Positions 21,385 through 24,693 of a stretch of DNA of 24,693 nt are shown here, in pieces; position 1 is the first letter of the stretch; each line of letters starts with the position of its first letter. The notes under the pieces are model-generated. The model was not told where the DNA came from, did no database searches, and was given only the letters and a program-made list of their open reading frames with translations. Both the position numbers and the translations under genes were made by a program. Origin of the DNA: Chloroflexota bacterium (GTDB lineage: Bacteria; Chloroflexota; Anaerolineae; B4-G1); contig JAAEPW010001142.1 in NCBI GenBank assembly GCA_024232355.1, positions 1-24,693 on the forward strand. Direction: 5' to 3'.

Positions 21385-23196
21385 GTGAGCAACACTAGGC
21401 AGGAAATGCAGCGATGGCTCTACGTCCCGTTGGATACCGCTGGCGACGAGCATAGTCAGCAGTTACTCAATCTTTTACTATTGACCACCACAACAATCGT
21501 GATATTAATGCTATCAATGAACGTTGTAGCAGATGCTCTGGGCAGAATCGATAACAGAGGCGAGCTGACCAGGATGTACACTGCCAGCATAGCTGTCCTG
21601 TTGGGTAATGGAATAATTTCGGTGCTCAATCATCGGTCATCAAAATTGGCCAGATGGCCTTTTGTACTACTTGTGTTTGTTGCGGCTGTATTAGGTAATT
21701 CTCCACAGCATGTAGCGAGTGGTCGCAACGTGATCGCTTTGACCATTCCCGTTGTAGCCGCCAGCCTCTTGATACACCCTGCAATGAGTTTCATTGTAGC
21801 TGGGCTTGGTTGTCTAACAATTAAGGCTATTGCTCACAGTCTGGGTATGCTGGCGCCCACATCATTGATGACGGTGCTCTTTTTGGTGGCTTTCATCGTG
21901 GCGATTCTGGTCTATGCTTGGGAGCGCACTCAAATAAGTTGGCGCACCACCAACAAAAATATGGCATTGCTCAACCAGGCCAGCCAGGCTCTCAGCTCAA
22001 CCCTTGATCTAGACCAAGTACTCCTCACCGTTTTAGATGAAGTGCGTCGTTTGTTGGGGGTGATGGCTTCCTCGGTATGGTTGATCGATTCCGAGACAGG
22101 CGAATTGGTTTGTTGGCAGGCAACCGAACCTCAAGGTGAAATTGTACGTGGCTGGCGGTTAGCGCCAGGGGAAGGACTTGCCGGCTGGGTGGCTCATGCG
22201 GGCGAGAGCTTGATTGTGCCTGATATACGGACCGACGAACGCTATTATAAAGGCGTGGACCAAAGCACTGGTTTGAACATACGCTCCGTTGTCAGTGTCC
22301 CGTTACGGGTCCGAGAAAACGTAACTGGTGTGCTCCAAGTAGTAGACGTGAACGTGAACTGTTTCAAACCGGCAGATTTAGAATTGTTGGAACCGTTGGC
22401 TGCGACTGCAGCAATTTCCATAGAAAATGCCCGATTATACGCTGAAGAGCAACAACGAGCGATTGCCCTATCTCAGGCTCTTGATCAACAGCAAGAACTT
22501 GACCGTCTCAAGGACGAATTCCTTCAAAATATCTCCCACGAACTGCGCACTCCCCTAGCCCTTATCCTGGGCTATGCCGAATTGATGAACAGTGGCGAAC
22601 TCGGCGAGCTAACGCTGGATCAAAAGAGACCAGTAGCCATCATCGCTCGCCGCGTGCGGATGCTTAGCAAGATGGTGAACAACCTTATCGCTATTCTGAC
22701 GGTAGAAGCGCAAGAATTGAGAAAAGATACCGTTGACTTGGCAGATCTGGTACGCTCTATGCTGGTCGATTTCCGTGTTGCGACAGAGGAAGCCGAATTG
22801 TCCCTGATAGCCGATGTCTCGCCAGGTCTGCCGTCGATATCTGGCGACCCAGACCAACTGCGCCGGGTATTGGACAACTTGCTCAGTAATGCCCTCAAGT
22901 TCACCCCAGCCGGTGGCCGATTGACCGTTCGCTTGTGGCATGACAGAGATGCAGAGGTTGTCATACTAGATGTGTCCGACACCGGCATCGGCATTCCGCA
23001 AGATCAGTTGGACCGGGTCTTTGATCGATTCTACCAGATAGATGGTTCATCCAAACGACGGTACGGTGGTGTCGGGTTGGGGTTGGCGCTGGTCAAAGAG
23101 ATCGTCCAAGCGCATGGAGGGCAAATATCGGTGTGGAGCATCGTAGACAAGGGGAGCACTTTTCGGATCACCCTGCCGGCCACGGCTACTTGTTGA
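21385..23196 (+). CDS. Membrane sensor histidine kinase with GAF domain
   Basis: 603 residues from a GTG at 21385 with AAGGAG (about 21368-21373) 11 nt before it; the in-frame TTG at 21346 has no such site. The N-terminal ~180 residues contain about six hydrophobic segments with almost no external loops, so the sensor is the membrane itself or a small ligand. A GAF domain follows at about 205-350. The HisKA box is N-I-S-H-E-L-R-T-P-L with phospho-acceptor H385, and the ATPase has the N-box N-A-L-K-F-T-P (N502), D-T-G-I-G-I-P, F-D-R-F-Y-Q-I-D and G-G-V-G-L-G-L-A-L-V-K. No receiver domain or adjacent regulator is present. It diverges from the beta-lactamase-like gene. Confidence 0.93.
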   Translation: MSNTRQEMQRWLYVPLDTAGDEHSQQLLNLLLLTTTTIVILMLSMNVVADALGRIDNRGELTRMYTASIAVLLGNGIISVLNHRSSKLARWPFVLLVFVAAVLGNSPQHVASGRNVIALTIPVVAASLLIHPAMSFIVAGLGCLTIKAIAHSLGMLAPTSLMTVLFLVAFIVAILVYAWERTQISWRTTNKNMALLNQASQALSSTLDLDQVLLTVLDEVRRLLGVMASSVWLIDSETGELVCWQATEPQGEIVRGWRLAPGEGLAGWVAHAGESLIVPDIRTDERYYKGVDQSTGLNIRSVVSVPLRVRENVTGVLQVVDVNVNCFKPADLELLEPLAATAAISIENARLYAEEQQRAIALSQALDQQQELDRLKDEFLQNISHELRTPLALILGYAELMNSGELGELTLDQKRPVAIIARRVRMLSKMVNNLIAILTVEAQELRKDTVDLADLVRSMLVDFRVATEEAELSLIADVSPGLPSISGDPDQLRRVLDNLLSNALKFTPAGGRLTVRLWHDRDAEVVILDVSDTGIGIPQDQLDRVFDRFYQIDGSSKRRYGGVGLGLALVKEIVQAHGGQISVWSIVDKGSTFRITLPATATC

Positions 23197-23213
23197 CTGG
23201 TCACGATATCTCG

Positions 23214-24518
23214 CTAGACGCTCTCGGTCCGTTTTTGAGGTTGTTTGCAAAAAAGGCAAGCAACGCTCAACAATAGTGGCAGAACCGCCGAAACGGTCAG
23301 GGTTGTGCTATAGCTTCCCAACAAGTCGCGCGCAATACCCATAGGCATTGGCCCCAACGCCGTTCCCACTACCGATATCGTCATCGTAACCCCGGTGATG
23401 CTGCCCAAGTGTCGCCTTCCGAAATACGTCGCCCAAATCACATTTCCTACAGTGCCAACGAAACCCAACATTATGCCAAGGACCACGCCATACAAAAGAG
23501 CCGTCCCAATGTCCTGTAAGAACCAAGCTGCTATCACCAATGCAACAGCTTGCAGCACCAAGGAAGCAGCCAAAAGCACACGTATGGGTATCCGGCCGAC
23601 CAAAACCCCACTGATCAAGTTAACCGAGGCACTAATCAAAGCGATAGGTAAATAAACCGAGGCTGCTATCGTCGACGTTAGTCCGTTGTCTCGAAAGATG
23701 CTGACCGTGTGGAAAAATAGTCCGGTGGTGAGCATACTGATCGAAGCGATGCCAATTCCCGCAACCCAAAAGATAGCAGTACGCATAGCTTCCGATCGCG
23801 TCCAATCCTCCTCTATCAAGCCTCCGCCAGTAGCTTTTTCTTCCCCGAAATCAGGTTCGTGCCCATCCGGTTCTAGCCCGTAATCTTCTGGCCGGTTGCG
23901 AAAGAACCCCAGGCCAATGGGTATCATCACTGCCATAACCAACAGGCCTAGGAGCATGTACGTCAGTCGCCAGCCCAGGGTAGGAATCAGCCAGTTGATC
24001 AAGTTGGGAAACCCTCCCAAACCAAACAACGATGTCAACATGCCCGATATCCCCATCACCATTCCTCGTTTGCGCACCCACCACTGGTTGATCACGTTCC
24101 TGCTAACCAAACTCAAACTACCTTGGCCCATCATTCGGATGGCGATAAATCCCAGCCCCAGCATAAGAGCGTTCTGCACCAGACCCATATAGATGCAAGC
24201 CAGACCAAACAGCGCAGAAATAATGACTACCATTCGTCTCGAACCTCGTCGGTCAATCTGCTGGCCGACAATAGGCAAGGCAAAGCTGGCCACCAGAGTC
24301 CCGGCGGTATAGAGTGTACTGACCAAGGAACGGCTGATCTGTAAATTTTCAATCAAGTGTTCGATAAAGATAGATACCGAGTCGGTCTGACCGGGACTGG
24401 TCATAACTGTGCCCAAAGTGCCGACGAGCATGATGATCCAGCCATAAAAGATTGGCGACCTGTTGACAAGACTGCTGGCATGTTCTACTTTTTGATTCTT
24501 TGCGTATCCGCTTGACAT
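23214..24518 (-). CDS. MFS transporter, OxlT/monocarboxylate-like
   Basis: 434 residues from the ATG at 24518, preceded by AGAGGAA; the frame is open to 24587, but that extension looks non-conserved and overlaps another open frame. About 12 membrane segments start with P-I-F-Y-G-W-I-I-M-L-V-G, and the motif A loop is G-Q-Q-I-D-R-R-G-S-R-R. The central cytoplasmic loop has the R-N-R-P-E-D-Y-G-L-E-P-D-G pattern, common in MFS members of the oxalate:formate antiporter/monocarboxylate group. It is only distantly like the MFS pair at 1302-4194. Probably a carboxylate or organic-anion carrier, substrate unknown. It converges on the histidine kinase with 17 nt between stops and no obvious terminator. 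Confidence 0.9.
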   Translation of the reverse strand: MSSGYAKNQKVEHASSLVNRSPIFYGWIIMLVGTLGTVMTSPGQTDSVSIFIEHLIENLQISRSLVSTLYTAGTLVASFALPIVGQQIDRRGSRRMVVIISALFGLACIYMGLVQNALMLGLGFIAIRMMGQGSLSLVSRNVINQWWVRKRGMVMGISGMLTSLFGLGGFPNLINWLIPTLGWRLTYMLLGLLVMAVMIPIGLGFFRNRPEDYGLEPDGHEPDFGEEKATGGGLIEEDWTRSEAMRTAIFWVAGIGIASISMLTTGLFFHTVSIFRDNGLTSTIAASVYLPIALISASVNLISGVLVGRIPIRVLLAASLVLQAVALVIAAWFLQDIGTALLYGVVLGIMLGFVGTVGNVIWATYFGRRHLGSITGVTMTISVVGTALGPMPMGIARDLLGSYSTTLTVSAVLPLLLSVACLFCKQPQKRTESV

Positions 24519-24570
24519 GGTTTGATTCCTCTTTGTAATCGTGATGTCTTTATTCGCAATGCCGCAAAAG

Positions 24571-24693
24571 TCACTCGGGCGGTCCATCAGGTGGCGGTAG
24601 GTGGAGCCACTGTTTTACCAGGCCCTGTAGTTGCTTTCGGGATTGTTTAGCAGAACGGGTATGCAGCCTGAAACGTTTTCGATGGGTACGTAC
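24571..24693 (-). CDS. Possible partial CDS at the right edge
   Basis: An open frame of 40 codons enters from the right edge and ends with TGA at 24573-24571. It is strongly basic (starts V-R-T-H-R-K-R-F-R-L-H-T-R-S-A-K). It could be the C-terminus of a nucleic-acid-binding protein, such as a reverse transcriptase or transposase, or chance. It is 52 nt upstream of the MFS start, and its end supports the shorter MFS start. Not identifiable from this fragment. Confidence 0.25.
   Translation of the reverse strand, partial: VRTHRKRFRLHTRSAKQSRKQLQGLVKQWLHLPPPDGPPE

Overview
The window looks like chromosomal DNA of a free-living bacterium with moderate GC. I infer Chloroflexota (Anaerolineae/Caldilineae-like). 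The reasons are tandem M29 aminopeptidases, paired Hsp20s, a Ser/Thr kinase fused to a PQQ-type propeller, GAF-type histidine kinases and small SHOCT-like proteins together. This is family-based inference; there is no rRNA or other taxonomic marker here. No RNA gene, CRISPR array or complete mobile element was recognised, and no gap between genes exceeds about 300 bases.

Layout. (1) 147-5221, plus strand: a beta-lactamase-fold serine hydrolase, two tandem MFS exporters (the second with a soluble C-terminal extension) and two small proteins that carry the same helical module as that extension. (2) 5381-7617, plus strand: two tandem M29 aminopeptidases; the second has lost one conserved active-site residue. 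(3) 7629-9305, minus strand: a GMC (cholesterol-oxidase-like) flavoenzyme. Divergent from it, 9512-11663 holds a class I/II aminotransferase and a threonine/serine dehydratase, coupled. (4) 11796-12758, minus strand: two Hsp20 chaperones with their own upstream region. (5) 12967-19581, minus strand: seven genes that appear to form one transcription unit. In order they are Ser/Thr kinase with an 8-blade propeller, PP2C phosphatase, J-domain/von Willebrand A protein, zinc-ribbon/FHA protein, an 80-residue protein, an OmpR-type response regulator and a small GTPase. A good promoter lies at 19659-19687 and a perfect intrinsic terminator at 12878-12914. (6) 19700-21133, minus strand: a membrane-anchored class-A beta-lactamase-like protein with Gly in place of the catalytic Ser. 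It is divergent from a membrane GAF histidine kinase (21385-23196). (7) 23214-24518, minus strand: a third, unrelated MFS transporter, and a partial open frame at the right edge.

How the parts fit. The most interesting region is the kinase cluster. A kinase writer, a PP2C eraser and an FHA reader stand next to a VWA scaffold carrying a DnaJ J-domain. The kinase N-terminus carries three Thr motifs exactly 22 residues apart, two of them fitting the pT-x-x-I pattern that FHA domains read. With a response regulator, a GTPase and Hsp20 genes directly downstream, I infer a phospho-signalling system tied to protein-folding stress. It is a variant of the known kinase/PP2C/VWA triads rather than something wholly without precedent. 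A tandem TGTAAC motif with 11-bp period occurs in two divergent promoter regions and could be the target of an OmpR-type regulator such as the one encoded here.
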